The translations under genes and the position numbers were made by a program. The notes beneath the pieces were generated by a model. It did not search any database, was not told the origin of the DNA, and saw only the letters and a list, made by a program, of their open reading frames with translations. This document shows, piece by piece, positions 42,140 to 50,776 of a DNA stretch of 64,000 nucleotides. This stretch comes from Lichenicola cladoniae (lineage in GTDB: Bacteria; Pseudomonadota; Alphaproteobacteria; Acetobacterales; Acetobacteraceae): NCBI RefSeq assembly GCF_013201075.1, contig NZ_CP053711.1:124001-188000 (forward strand). Direction: 5' to 3'. The stretch's first letter is position 1. Every line of letters begins with the position of its first letter.

Positions 42140-43704
42140 GCGATCCACGTGGATGGACCCCGCGGGCCAATCCGTGGCTTGTCGCGGTAGTGGTGACGCT
42201 GGGGGCGTTTATGGAGGTGCTCGACACCACCATCGTCAACGTCGCCCTCCCGCACATTGCTGGAAGTCTGTCGGTCAGTAATGACGATGCTACTTGGTCG
42301 CTTACCACCTATTTAGTTGCTAATGGCATCGTTCTCACTATTTCTGGTGCTCTCAGCCGGCGATTCGGGCGGAAACGCTACTTTCTGATCTCGATTGGCG
42401 GGTTCACCGCGATGTCGCTCGCCTGCGGCTTATCAACCAATTTCGGAGAGTTGTTACTGTTCCGCGCCGCCCAAGGGTTCTTTGGCGGCGGGCTACAGCC
42501 GACGCAGCAGGCGTTGCTTCTCGACTACTTTCCGCCGGCCAAGCGGCAACAGGCGTTCTCAATTGCCGCAGTCGCCATCATTGTTGCTCCCGCAGTCGGT
42601 CCGGTACTGGGTGGTTATCTTACTGATACTTACTCCTGGCACTGGATTTTTCTTATCAACGTGCCGCTTGGCGTGATCACCTTGTTCGCGGTGGTAGCGT
42701 TGGTGGAGGACTCACCAATGGCGAAGAAGGACAAGGCGACGGCTCCGGCAATCGACTATGTTGGCATTGGCTTTATCGTCATCGCGCTCGGATGCTTGGA
42801 GATCGCGTTTGATCGGGCAGAAAACTTTGACTGGCTCAACTCGACCTTTATACGCGTTATGATGGCCTTGTCGTCAGTTGCTTTCGCCTTCGGGATACCA
42901 TATTTACTTTACAGGCGTCATCCGATCGTAAATTTACGCGCTTTCAAGGACCGTAATTTTGCCATTGCGTGGTTTCAGATCGCCCTTATGGGCTTCGTGC
43001 TTTATGCGTCTGCTGTGCTGGTACCTCAATATGCGCAGCAGCAGGCGGGCTACAACGCCACCTTGGCTGGGCTGCTGCTGGCGCCCGGCGCCGTCTTGTT
43101 GATCATTCTGATCCCTATCGTCAGTAAGGTGATGAACTTCGTCCCGGTGAAGTATGTGATCGCTTTCGGCGGCGTGGCGCTTAGCTCGGCTTTATTCTTT
43201 TCCATGAACTTGGTGCCCGGCCTCGACTTCTTCCACCTCTGCCTCTACCGCGCCGGCCAAAGTGGGGGCTTGGCGTTTTTGTTCGTGCCGATCAGCACCA
43301 TCGCCTACGCCACACTACCGCGCGAATTGAATAACGATGCAGCCGCCTTGTTTAGCATGGCACGCAATGTTGTTGGTGGCTTTGGTATCTCGATCTCCAC
43401 ATCGTGGGTCACGGACCACCAGCAGACCCGGCAGGCACACCTGATTGATCACCTCTCTCCTGGAAACCAACCATATGACGTCCTGCTGCAGCAGGTGCAG
43501 CAGGGCCTAATCAATCTAGGCGATTCAACACAGCAGGCAATGCAGGCCGCGCCGGGGCAAATTTACCAGATGCTGCAAACCCAATCGGCGGTTCTGGCCT
43601 ATACCGATGTATTCTTGCTCACTGGTTGCGCTGCCCTCCTGTTCATTCCCACGGCCCTCATGCTGTCAAGTGCTAAGCCAAAGGCCAGCGGCGGGGGACA
43701 CTAA
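42136..43704 (+). CDS. EmrB-type DHA2 drug exporter
   Basis: A 522-residue, 14-helix major facilitator. Motif D1 is in FMEVLDTTIVNVALPHIAGS, motif A in the RRFGRKRYF loop, and motif C in IIVAPAVGPVLGGYLTDTYS with WHWIFLINVPLG. It exports hydrophobic compounds using protons and works with the fusion protein just upstream (overlap ATGA) and the outer-membrane factor three bases downstream. The periplasmic loop near the end (about 430-480) is typical of EmrB. Intact. Confidence 0.95.
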   Translation: MSDPRGWTPRANPWLVAVVVTLGAFMEVLDTTIVNVALPHIAGSLSVSNDDATWSLTTYLVANGIVLTISGALSRRFGRKRYFLISIGGFTAMSLACGLSTNFGELLLFRAAQGFFGGGLQPTQQALLLDYFPPAKRQQAFSIAAVAIIVAPAVGPVLGGYLTDTYSWHWIFLINVPLGVITLFAVVALVEDSPMAKKDKATAPAIDYVGIGFIVIALGCLEIAFDRAENFDWLNSTFIRVMMALSSVAFAFGIPYLLYRRHPIVNLRAFKDRNFAIAWFQIALMGFVLYASAVLVPQYAQQQAGYNATLAGLLLAPGAVLLIILIPIVSKVMNFVPVKYVIAFGGVALSSALFFSMNLVPGLDFFHLCLYRAGQSGGLAFLFVPISTIAYATLPRELNNDAAALFSMARNVVGGFGISISTSWVTDHQQTRQAHLIDHLSPGNQPYDVLLQQVQQGLINLGDSTQQAMQAAPGQIYQMLQTQSAVLAYTDVFLLTGCAALLFIPTALMLSSAKPKASGGGH

Positions 43705-43707
43705 TCA

Positions 43708-45312
43708 GTGCGTTTGATCTTGATTGTAATGGCCAGTGCAGCTTTGCTTGCCCAGTCCAGCTGTACGGTTGGGCCAAACTTTAAGCCATCCCAGCCACGT
43801 CTTGCCGCCGATTGGAACACCCCTTCCGCCCGCAAAATTAGCTTCAATCCGGTGACCGAAGCCAGCAATCCGGATCCAGCTTGGTGGAGTGGATTCAACG
43901 ACCCCATGCTAACAAAACTAATTAATCAAGCGATTTCTGGAAACCTCGACCTGCAGCAGGCGCTATTGCGCGTCGCTGAGGCGCGCGAGAACGTCGTCAC
44001 CGCACGCGCCGCCGGGCTACCTACACTGGGCGGCACCGCCAGCTATAACCGCGAACAGCTCGGCCTGCGCGGTATATTGGAGTCGCAGGGGATTAGCGGA
44101 CAGTCAAGCCTATTGGCGGGTCAGCCAGCAGTTGGCCAGGGCGTCAATTCTGCCGTTGATGCCGCCGAGCAGCCAATCAACCTGTTCCAGTATGGGTTAA
44201 GCGCGTCCTGGGAACTCGACCTTTTCGGCAAGGTGCGCCGGTCAGTCGAGCAAGCTCGTGCAACCTCGGAAGCGCAGGCGGAAGCTGCTAGCGACGCTTT
44301 GGTCATGCTGGAGAGCCAGGTTGGTCAGGCTTACGTGCAGCTGCGCGGGGCGCAGGCGCTGTTTACCACACAACAGGATAATATCCGTGCCGCCACCTCT
44401 TCGCTGAACCTCACCCAGCGCCGGCGCGCAACCGGTCTGGCCACCGAGCTCGACGTCGATCAAGCACAAACTCAGCTCTACAACTACCAGCGCCAGCTTC
44501 CTGCCTATGCAACACAGGCTCAACAGGCGGAGAACCAGCTCAGCGTGCTGCTCGGTCGACCGCCCGGTATGCTGGACGCGATGCTTGACACTCCAGCGCC
44601 ACTACCGGCTCCCCCAGATATGATTGGTATCGGTATCCCATCCACCTTAGCTCGTCGCCGTCCTGACATCCGCGAGGCAGAAGCCAATTTGCATGCGGCA
44701 ACGGCTAATATTGGCATCGCCGTCTCCAGCTTCTATCCCGACATCTCGCTGACGGGCAGCCTCGGCATTCGTGCTACCGATGCTAGCTACTTGACCAGCT
44801 GGGCCAGCCGCTTTTATTCGGTGGGCCCGAGTGCGTCGCTGCCGATCTTCCAAGGCGGCAAGTTGACCTCTAGTCTTAGGCTCGCACGAATCCAACAAAA
44901 GGCTGCAGTCCTCAGTTACCGCAATACAGTGCTGAACGGTCTACGTGAAGTCGAAAACGCACTTGCGTCTTATCACAACGACCTTGACGCTCGAGACAAG
45001 CTGATCCAGACAGTGAGCTCAAGCGAATTATCATTCTACCTCTCCAAGAACAGCTATCAACACGGCTTGTCGGACTTCATCACTGTTCTAAATGCCGAAC
45101 AGACCCTGACGAGCGCCCGCCAGAGCCTAGATGAAGCCAAGATGTCAGTGGCGGAGGATGTCGTGACCCTCTATACTGCTCTTGGCGGCGGCTGGCAGCA
45201 ACAGCCTGTTATGGTAGACGTCCCGCTAATTGAGAAGTCCCCTCCGCTTGTTCCGGCGGCGGTCGATAGCATCGCAGCGGGGACACATAACGTTCAATCC
45301 GATCCGCAATGA
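43708..45312 (+). CDS. Outer-membrane efflux lipoprotein, NodT/OprM type
   Basis: A 534-residue TolC-like channel. The signal peptide ends in a lipobox (LLAQSSC, Cys about 19), followed by TVGPNFKPSQPRLAADW, the usual NodT opening. Two outer-membrane efflux repeats follow (ARENVVTARAAGLPTLGGTA; RRPDIREAEANLHAATANIG and YPDISLTGSLGIRATDASYL). GTG start three bases after emrB. It completes a tripartite pump controlled by the TetR gene. No terminator is evident downstream, only a small hairpin near 45340. Confidence 0.95.
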   Translation: MRLILIVMASAALLAQSSCTVGPNFKPSQPRLAADWNTPSARKISFNPVTEASNPDPAWWSGFNDPMLTKLINQAISGNLDLQQALLRVAEARENVVTARAAGLPTLGGTASYNREQLGLRGILESQGISGQSSLLAGQPAVGQGVNSAVDAAEQPINLFQYGLSASWELDLFGKVRRSVEQARATSEAQAEAASDALVMLESQVGQAYVQLRGAQALFTTQQDNIRAATSSLNLTQRRRATGLATELDVDQAQTQLYNYQRQLPAYATQAQQAENQLSVLLGRPPGMLDAMLDTPAPLPAPPDMIGIGIPSTLARRRPDIREAEANLHAATANIGIAVSSFYPDISLTGSLGIRATDASYLTSWASRFYSVGPSASLPIFQGGKLTSSLRLARIQQKAAVLSYRNTVLNGLREVENALASYHNDLDARDKLIQTVSSSELSFYLSKNSYQHGLSDFITVLNAEQTLTSARQSLDEAKMSVAEDVVTLYTALGGGWQQQPVMVDVPLIEKSPPLVPAAVDSIAAGTHNVQSDPQ

Positions 45313-45805
45313 GCGCGTAGTGATACGGTGGCAAATTGTAGAAAGCTACATTCTGCTGGAGAATGGCAATCGGGTTCAAGTAGCAGCCTTAAGCACGACG
45401 TGATCCTCCGATGCGGATGATGCCGTGCAGACGATCTACTGAGTCAGATCAAGGAACTGCGCACTGGCAGCAAAGCAGAGACGAATGTGCTTACCTGCAT
45501 AACTGTTTACTGGAGAAGGTGTTGCTGACGCGCAACCATCTGTTATACCAAGGCTCTGAGACCGTGACTCCTGAGGGATTCCCAAGGTGGGCATAATCTG
45601 ATTCGCTCTGGCGAACCTGGAGGTTTGCCATGCCAATCCCGCTCCGGAGCGACTTCACTGCAGCACACGTGCGGGCCGCTGCCAGAAAGACGAACGTCAA
45701 ACAGCATTGAATATTGACCCCCATCGGCGTCGAATATTGGCTCTGACTCATTCTTTATGCAGTTGGCTGCTTAGATAACTGCTGGTCCAGATAGGGGTCT
45801 GTAGT
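45313..45805. other. Gap without a supported gene
   Basis: Short frames on both strands (45411-45596 plus; 45436-45636 and 45491-45751 minus) have no start signals and no motifs. TGTAG-AAAG-CTACA near 45340 could be a weak hairpin behind the efflux operon. Confidence 0.5.
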
Positions 45806-45988
45806 ATGCATCGAGTTCTGCGTGGATCCTTCCTTGTTCCGCCTGGCTTGGTGGTCGAGAGCATCGTGATGGCGGAGGCCCACACGATAATCACCGTGCG
45901 TGCACTGGATGTTGTCAGTCGATGCCCGTCCTGCGGTTCGATGGCTCGGCGGATCCATAGTCAATATCTTCGTACGCTCGTTGATTAA
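45806..45988 (+). pseudogene. N-terminal fragment of an ISL3-family transposase
   Basis: Sixty residues, including LVVESIVMAEAHTIITVRAL, then DVVSRCPSCGSMARRIHSQY and LRTLVD. The CPSCG knuckle and R-x-HSxYxRTLxDLP pattern are the zinc-finger start of ISL3 transposases. The sequence stops after about 60 of some 400 residues, so only a scrap remains. The third ISL3 trace in the window. Confidence 0.75.
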
Positions 45989-46026
45989 TGATTTCGTCAG
46001 CAATGGATGGATATCTACGCCTCGAA

Positions 46027-46069
46027 GGTTGACAACGTCACCCTAGCTTTTAGGGTGACCTTGTCAACC
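46027..46069. promoter_or_regulatory. Long inverted repeat upstream of the SDR gene
   Basis: Two 19-base arms (starting GGTTGACAACGTCACCCTA) face each other across GCTTT, with 18 of 19 positions complementary. TTGACA in the left arm is a likely -35 box, and the start codon is 13 bases after the right arm. It could be the operator of the TetR gene downstream. The CACCCTA/TAGGGTG core also resembles a MerR-type site, and the repeat would fold strongly in RNA. Confidence 0.7.
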
Positions 46070-46082
46070 TGGAGTCCATTTT

Positions 46083-47054
46083 ATGCCCACGATACTGATC
46101 ACCGGCGGCCATAGCGGCATCGGGTTAGAATGCTCGAAACAGCTGATTGCGAAGCCGCGAGTGACTCTCCTACTCGCAGGGCGGGACCTCGACCGAATGG
46201 AGGTCGCGGCACAGCAACTCCGCGCTAAAGGTGGCGAGGTCAAACTTCTGGAGATGGACGTTTCTTCGTTGACCTCGGTGCGAACGGCGGCAGCGCGCTG
46301 CCGCACAATGCTCGACAGCGGCGAGATCGAGGAGTTGCAGGCCGTTCTGTGCAATGCCGGGGCTCAGTTCATGGGGCCGGTTTCTTACAGTCCGGATGGG
46401 TACGAAATGACGTTCGCCACGAATTGCCTCGGCCATTTTCTCCTTATCGAGTTGCTGATCGACAAGGTCGCGCAGAAAGGCCGTGTTGTGTACACCGCCA
46501 GCGGCACTCACGATCCGGACACCGCAGACGGAAAAGTGGTCGGCAAGGCTGCCGAGCCTGACGCATTAGTTCTCATTGACGTGGGCAAAGGCGGGGACAA
46601 GCCGCTCTCGACTGGTGTCCGCTATACGACCTCGAAACTCTGCGACATCCTCTACGTGCACGAAATGGACAAACGCCTGCGGCGGGCAAATAGCTCGATC
46701 GTACCGATCGCATTTGACCCGGGATCCGTCGCCGGCACCGGTCTGCTCCGAACCCATCCGAAGCCCGTTCAGGTCCTGGCGAAGACGTCATTGATGAAGT
46801 GGGTCATGCGGCGCATGGGCATCACGATGTCCTCGGTCGAGTTCTCCGGCGCGGCGCTTGCGAAACTCGCCGTCGATCCCGCCTACGCCACCGGCTCGGG
46901 AAAATACTTCCAAGCAAAAGACGACCGCTTTACCGAGCAGCGCTCATCGATAAAGTCCTATGACGTTGCAGCCGCCCTGAAACTCTGGACAGACTCAGAA
47001 GCCCTCGTCCATCTGCGGCCGGATGAGCGATCGGCTCTGCTCTCGGCAGGCTGA
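46083..47054 (+). CDS. Short-chain dehydrogenase/reductase
   Basis: A 323-residue classical SDR with Rossmann start ILITGGHSGIGLE (TGxxxGIG), NAG in AVLCNAGAQF, catalytic Ser region YTASGTHDP and active-site YTTSK (Y-x-x-x-K). The long C-terminal part resembles protochlorophyllide-reductase/retinol-dehydrogenase-like SDRs. Substrate unknown. It is preceded by a 43-base inverted repeat and followed after 39 bases by a TetR gene, probably co-transcribed and self-regulated. Confidence 0.93.
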   Translation: MPTILITGGHSGIGLECSKQLIAKPRVTLLLAGRDLDRMEVAAQQLRAKGGEVKLLEMDVSSLTSVRTAAARCRTMLDSGEIEELQAVLCNAGAQFMGPVSYSPDGYEMTFATNCLGHFLLIELLIDKVAQKGRVVYTASGTHDPDTADGKVVGKAAEPDALVLIDVGKGGDKPLSTGVRYTTSKLCDILYVHEMDKRLRRANSSIVPIAFDPGSVAGTGLLRTHPKPVQVLAKTSLMKWVMRRMGITMSSVEFSGAALAKLAVDPAYATGSGKYFQAKDDRFTEQRSSIKSYDVAAALKLWTDSEALVHLRPDERSALLSAG

Positions 47055-47093
47055 TCGTACCGGGGGCATTGGCAAAAGGGAACACAGTAAGGG

Positions 47094-47687
47094 ATGGGAA
47101 CGAGGGAGAAGCTTGTCGAGGCTGCGGCTGAGTTGCTCGATCAGGGCGGAGACGGAGCGGTAACCCTTCGGGCTGTCGCGCATGCAGTCGGGGTGTCCCA
47201 CAACACCCCCTACAAGCACTTCGTTGATCGAGCGGCGCTGCTGGCAGGCGTAGCGGAGAAGGACTTTAGCGCCTTCTCCGCCGCGTTCACTGGAATCGAG
47301 CGATCGGCGATGACGGCGATCGACAAGCTCAAGGCGGCGCTCGAACTGTTCGTAACTTACGGCGAGGCCCATCCCGCGCGCTACCGGCTCCTCTTCGGCG
47401 ACCCGGACATCGCATCACGAGGAGGTCAGCTCGAAGTTGTGGCCGTAACGACGTTTTCCGGCTTCGCGGCGCTCGTGGCGGGCGCGCAAGCCGCTGGCGA
47501 ACTGCCGCTGATCCCTGCGGCGACGATGACCAGCCTGATTTACGCGGTCCTTCACGGCCTGCTCGATCTCCGGGCAGGAGGCAGGCTTCGCTCCGAAAAA
47601 GGTTTGTCCAATGTTCTTGATGGCGTCCTACTGATGATCGAACTGATCAGGCCGAACGATGTTAGGCAAGCCACTATGGAGGAATAG
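47094..47687 (+). CDS. TetR-family regulator with WHG-type C-terminal domain
   Basis: A 197-residue protein. Its N-terminal HTH reads REKLVEAAAELLDQGGDGAV, then TLRAVAHAVGVSHNTPYKHF. Its C-terminal helical domain with HPARYRLLFGDPDIASRG resembles TetR_C_33/WHG proteins. It follows the SDR gene in the same direction and probably controls it through the inverted repeat at 46027-46069. ATG 47094 has a weak purine-rich leader (AGTAAGGGATGG). Confidence 0.92.
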   Translation: MGTREKLVEAAAELLDQGGDGAVTLRAVAHAVGVSHNTPYKHFVDRAALLAGVAEKDFSAFSAAFTGIERSAMTAIDKLKAALELFVTYGEAHPARYRLLFGDPDIASRGGQLEVVAVTTFSGFAALVAGAQAAGELPLIPAATMTSLIYAVLHGLLDLRAGGRLRSEKGLSNVLDGVLLMIELIRPNDVRQATMEE

Positions 47688-47766
47688 TCTTGCAGAGATA
47701 AGGTTCACGATCGACGCGCCGTCTTGGGTGACGAGCACGACCCAATTCGCTTGTTTTTTTCGCTTA

Positions 47767-48629
47767 GAGCGCCTTTCAAAACCTCTTCTGCAGCGTGTTG
47801 AAGCAGATCAATGAGCAGGCGAGAGCGGTGAATGCGTGGTGGATATCGCTTCTGCGCTCGTAGCGCGTGACGAGCCGGCGGTAGCGGTTGATCCACGCGA
47901 AGGTCCGCTCGATGACCCACCTGTGTCGGCCCAGCTTCTGGCTGGTCTCGACGCCGCGCCGGGCGATGCGGGGTGAGATCCCACGGCGGCGGCAGGCCTG
48001 GCGGCAACGTCGGTGATCGTAGGCCTTGTCGGCGTGCAGCTTGTCCGGCCGGTGTCGTGCCCGGCCCGGCTTGCCGCCGATCGGCAGGATGCTGTCGAGC
48101 AGTTCCTCGAACGGCATGCTGTCGTTGGTGTTGGCGCCGGTCAGTATGAAGGCGAGCGGGATGCCGCGCCGGTCCGTGACGAGATGGCGTTTCGTGCCGA
48201 GCCTGCCTCGATCGGTCGGGTTTGGCCCTGTCTTGTCGCCCCCCTTTTTGCAGCCAGCGATGCGCTGTCCAGGCAGGCCCGGCTCCAGTCGATCCGGTCG
48301 GCCGCCCGCAGCCGACGCAGCAGTTCGCGGTGCAGTGCATCCCACACGCCCGCCTCTTGCCAATCCCGCAAGCGACGCCAGCACGTGATGCCCGAGCCGC
48401 ACCCCACCTCAAGCGGTAGCATCTCCCACTGGATGCCGGTCCGTAGCACGAACAGGATCCCGGTCAGCGCCGCCCGATCCGGTACCCGCGGCCTGCCGCC
48501 CCGCGGTCGTGGCGGAGGCACGGGCAGCAACGGCTCGATGATCGACCAGAGGGCGTCGGAGACGAGAGGAGAAGCCATGTCTCCTCATGAATCAGATCGC
48601 CGGGCAGTACAAGGTCTTGAAAGGCGCTC
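47767..48629 (-). mobile_element. IS5-family (IS427 group) element, 863 bp
   Basis: Perfect terminal inverted repeats GAGCGCCTTTCAA (47767; complement ending 48629) enclose one frameshifted transposase. TA flanks both ends (47765-47766 and 48630-48631), the usual IS427-type target duplication. Ends, size and coding pattern agree, so this is a complete and probably recent insertion. Confidence 0.93.
47776..48578 (-). CDS. IS427-type transposase made by -1 frameshift
   Basis: Two overlapping frames form one DDE transposase. OrfA (48578-48141) has the DUF4096-like start: SDALWSIIEPLLPVPPPRPR, then ALTGILFVLRTGIQWEMLPL and ACLDSASLAAK with the first catalytic Asp. OrfB (ending 47776) continues with KKGGDKTGPNPTDRGRLGTK, DKAYDHRR with the second Asp, and HRWVIERTFAWINRYRRLVT with the Glu. 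They join at AAAAAGGGGGG (plus-strand 48239-48249 as CCCCCCTTTTT), where a -1 slip takes the ribosome from OrfA to OrfB. This is normal for the group rather than damage. Confidence 0.92.
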
Positions 48630-48893
48630 TAAGCCCCGACACCTGCTACGGCCCAGCCTTCGATAGCTTTCGTGCCTTTCAGTGACCGTGCTTATCCTTC
48701 AACTAGAGATCAGCAGGCTGTCACAGATCAACACATCGAATGACGATTATGGTTCAGCGTAGCCATCCCTCAAAACGCCGCCATGCTGAGCCCGCGCACA
48801 GGTCTCATTAACTGCTCCGGCGCGGAAGGCTCGTATCTGGTCCAGGCCCCGCGCAGCGCGGCGACCTGGATCAGGCGAGCAATCTCGTTTTCG
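48630..48893. other. Spacer next to the second small-gene module
   Basis: No gene seen. The part from about 48770 matches in reverse the sequence following the first module (23506-23600), so the paralogous segment extends past its genes. Confidence 0.45.
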
Positions 48894-49091
48894 TCAGTTC
48901 TCCAGGCGGTGGCGGCGGTGCTGCACGTCGGCATCATGAGCCAGGAGCAGGGCGGTCTGAGCGTCACCGGCACGCGCCCGGGCCAATGCAGCGTCACGCA
49001 GGAAGCACTCACGGGCTGCGAGGGCGAGCGGCGTGTAGGCCGGTGCGTTCAGGGTCGCCGGCATTGGCGGGATGGCGATCGCGGGGTTCAT
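48894..49091 (-). CDS. Hypothetical 65-aa protein, paralogue of the 23.3-kb gene
   Basis: From ATG 49091 it reads MNPAIAIPPMPATLNAPAYT, then PLALAARECFLRDAALARAR. It agrees with the protein at 23302-23505 almost throughout, differing mainly at the His/Arg-rich end. Its start overlaps the end of the degenerate membrane-protein sequence as in copy 1. Third gene of the duplicated module, here on the minus strand. Function unknown. Confidence 0.65.
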   Translation of the reverse strand: MNPAIAIPPMPATLNAPAYTPLALAARECFLRDAALARARAGDAQTALLLAHDADVQHRRHRLEN

Positions 49092-49256
49092 ACCGACACC
49101 CCGTCCGTGTCCTGGCGGCGCTCGATGCCGTCCCATGGTGCTGTCAGCGCATCGATAGTCTGCCGGTCCTGCTTGGCCGCGTCGCGGAACCCGAAGCACC
49201 AGCCGATGGACGAAGGTCACCACCGCACCCACGAGCATGAGGAGGAGGCTGATCAA
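49088..49256 (-). pseudogene. Frameshifted copy of the 55-aa membrane protein
   Basis: Aligned with 23138-23305, the DNA matches closely but has one extra C in the codons after TTCGTC (plus-strand about 49205-49211). The membrane helix is therefore broken, and the start codon position reads TTG. After the insertion the other frame again gives FGFRDA-like residues and the shared tail. Copy 1 is intact. Confidence 0.65.
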
Positions 49257-49257
49257 C

Positions 49258-49632
49258 TCAGTTCGCCAGCGCTAGCAGAGCGGCCTCAGGGGCGAACAGT
49301 GCCTTGTGGCCCCGCAGAAAATGTCTGCGGCGGCGGGCGACGTAGCGATCCGACGAGATAGCCCGGTCGTGCCGGTCCTTGCGGCTGATGCGGTTGACCG
49401 CGCCGACAGCGGACTTCGCTTCGCCATAGGCCTCCCAACCGTCGGCACTCTCGAACCGGGCGAGCTCGAGAGTACGAGCGGCCGTTTGCCGGGCAACGGT
49501 CAGCGGGTCCTGCTTCGTCACGAATGCAGCGCCGAAGACGCAGGCCGGGCGGAACATCGGGATCGAGCGAAGCGGGTGGGCGGCTGCTTCGGGGTGGCGG
49601 GGCCGGTAGGACTTGAAGGTTTGCCTTGCCAT
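49258..49632 (-). CDS. Hypothetical 124-aa protein, paralogue of the 22.7-kb gene
   Basis: Aligns with 22747-23136: RPRHPEAAAHPLRSIPMFRP, then KQDPLTVARQTAARTLELAR and KDRHDRAISSDRYVARRRRH, with the LALAN end. It lacks about ten residues (EAFGTMNRRRG) found in copy 1 before HFLR. Divergent from an XRE gene exactly as in copy 1; its first seven bases overlap the longest form of that XRE frame. Function unknown. Confidence 0.7.
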   Translation of the reverse strand: MARQTFKSYRPRHPEAAAHPLRSIPMFRPACVFGAAFVTKQDPLTVARQTAARTLELARFESADGWEAYGEAKSAVGAVNRISRKDRHDRAISSDRYVARRRRHFLRGHKALFAPEAALLALAN

Positions 49633-49638
49633 CTAAAG

Positions 49639-49712
49639 TGTCTGAAGATACTTATAGTGTCACCGAATATGAGATGCAAACTTTAATGTCTCTAGATACG
49701 GAAGGTGTCACC
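49639..49712. promoter_or_regulatory. Paired 26-base direct repeats, candidate XRE operators
   Basis: Two copies at 49639-49664 and 49687-49712 share 20 of 26 positions: TGTCT-NN-AGATAC-N5-GTGTCACC. Each copy contains a small dyad (GTGTCT-NN-AGATAC in the first, one mismatch) and ends in a GTG-CAC half-palindrome. They lie between the divergent 124-residue gene and the XRE gene. The motif differs from the dyads at 22667-22711, so the two modules probably have different specificities. Confidence 0.65.
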
Positions 49713-49958
49713 ATAACAGCGGGTCAGATGAAGGCCGCCAGGGCCCTGCTTGGAATGTCAGGGGAGGGCCTGGCAAAACTGTCCGGCGTCAGTCTCGTGA
49801 CAATCCGGCGGGCTGAAAGTGCGCGTGGGTTAGCCGGAATGATGCGGGCAAATGCTGACGCTATTCGTCGGGCGTTGAATGCCGCCGGTATCGGATTCAT
49901 TCCTGAAAACGGCGGCGGTGCCGGGGTGCGGCTGCGGAAGCCTGGCGAGCAACATTGA
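49686..49958 (+). CDS. Small XRE-family regulator
   Basis: A 90-residue protein from ATG 49686 (the frame is open back to TTG 49626, which would run through the putative operators). The HTH reads MKAARALLGMSGEGLAKLSG, then VSLVTIRRAESARG. The C-terminal helix and strand are [20 protein letters not shown]. It controls, or once controlled, the divergent 124-residue gene, as the XRE at 22387 does in module 1. No metallopeptidase gene follows it. Confidence 0.85.
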   Translation: MSLDTEGVTITAGQMKAARALLGMSGEGLAKLSGVSLVTIRRAESARGLAGMMRANADAIRRALNAAGIGFIPENGGGAGVRLRKPGEQH

Positions 49959-50141
49959 ATCAGCAAGGTCAAACTTGATGCGCTATTGGCTTCATTTGAC
50001 TTATCAGTCAGCATCAATTCCCGAGCTATTACTACATACCGGTAAGAGGTTCTACAGGATCTGTTGCACCTCGCCAGGTATCCCTCAAGCCTAAGCGCGC
50101 TGTAGCAGCTGCGCCTGCGTCTAAAAGTTAGGAACCTACGC

Positions 50142-50339
50142 TTGAACTACCGCCAAGCAGCCAATCTAATGATCAAGAAGCACGGTAGAAATGCTAGACA
50201 GTTGGCAATGAAGCGGGCAGCTGAATTACGCGCTAAGGGTGAACTTGCCACCGCGGCCATATGGGTAAAGGTCAGCGATGAGGTCGCGGCACAGCAGGCT
50301 GCGCTGGATGGAGGGATAAGGGCTCTGATGGGACTATGA
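50142..50339 (+). CDS. Hypothetical 65-aa protein, paralogue of the 8.4-kb gene
   Basis: TTG 50142 after TTAGGAAC corresponds to the GTG of the copy at 8452-8649. It reads NYRQAANLMIKKHGRNARQL, then AELRAKGELATAAIWVKVSD and the same AAQQAALDGGIRALMGL end. Conserved upstream bases (CAGCTGCGC and AAGTTAGGAA) suggest a shared 5' region. Function unknown; both copies use a non-ATG start. Confidence 0.75.
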   Translation: MNYRQAANLMIKKHGRNARQLAMKRAAELRAKGELATAAIWVKVSDEVAAQQAALDGGIRALMGL

Positions 50340-50551
50340 GGCCGTCAGCCACGCTGCCACTCGAGGTCTCTTGCAACAGCTATTCTCGAGCTGAGCGAGA
50401 TACATACCGACCAAGATCGCTAGCACTACCAAGCCGGCGATAGCTTACCCCGTGGTTTCGGTGACCTTGCAATCAAGCGCCGCCTACTAGGGCTTCCCCT
50501 GACGCGGAAAATTGTACAATTATAGAACGGTGTAACGATTCGGATCTATTT
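50340..50551. promoter_or_regulatory. Spacer with a 12-base palindrome
   Basis: AATTGTACAATT at 50510-50521 is a perfect palindrome about 30 bases before the next gene's start and followed by TATAGAA. It may be an operator or part of the promoter of the 74-residue gene. Nothing else is seen in the spacer. Confidence 0.4.
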
Positions 50552-50776
50552 TTGGCGCAATTTCGACTGGGCGAACAGGTCTGCTTTAAACGCGGGAAGC
50601 GTGCGATGACGTTCGGCGGGCTGATCGCGGGCACGGACATGGCTTATCTCACCTGGGGCAGAGGCGGCAATATCCAGGCAAAGCTAGCTTCGGAGGATGA
50701 TCTCAAAGTCCTTGGTAGACCTCCGGTAAATAGGGTCAGCGGAGGTCAGCATCCCCCACGCCGGGGCGCAAATTAA
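50552..50776 (+). CDS. Hypothetical 74-aa protein
   Basis: From TTG 50552: AQFRLGEQVCFKRGKRAMTF, then GGLIAGTDMAYLTWGRGGNI and a Pro/Arg-rich end. The alternating pattern suggests a small beta-barrel (SH3-like or KOW-like). A palindrome and a -10-like TATAGAA lie upstream, supporting independent expression, but no strong ribosome site is visible. No family recognised. Confidence 0.45.
   Translation: MAQFRLGEQVCFKRGKRAMTFGGLIAGTDMAYLTWGRGGNIQAKLASEDDLKVLGRPPVNRVSGGQHPPRRGAN

Noticed and set aside
47776..48578. Transposase broken by frameshift
   Set aside because: The two frames join at AAAAAGGGGGG by a -1 shift, the normal expression mode of IS427-type elements. Ends and TA duplication are intact, so it is not called a pseudogene.
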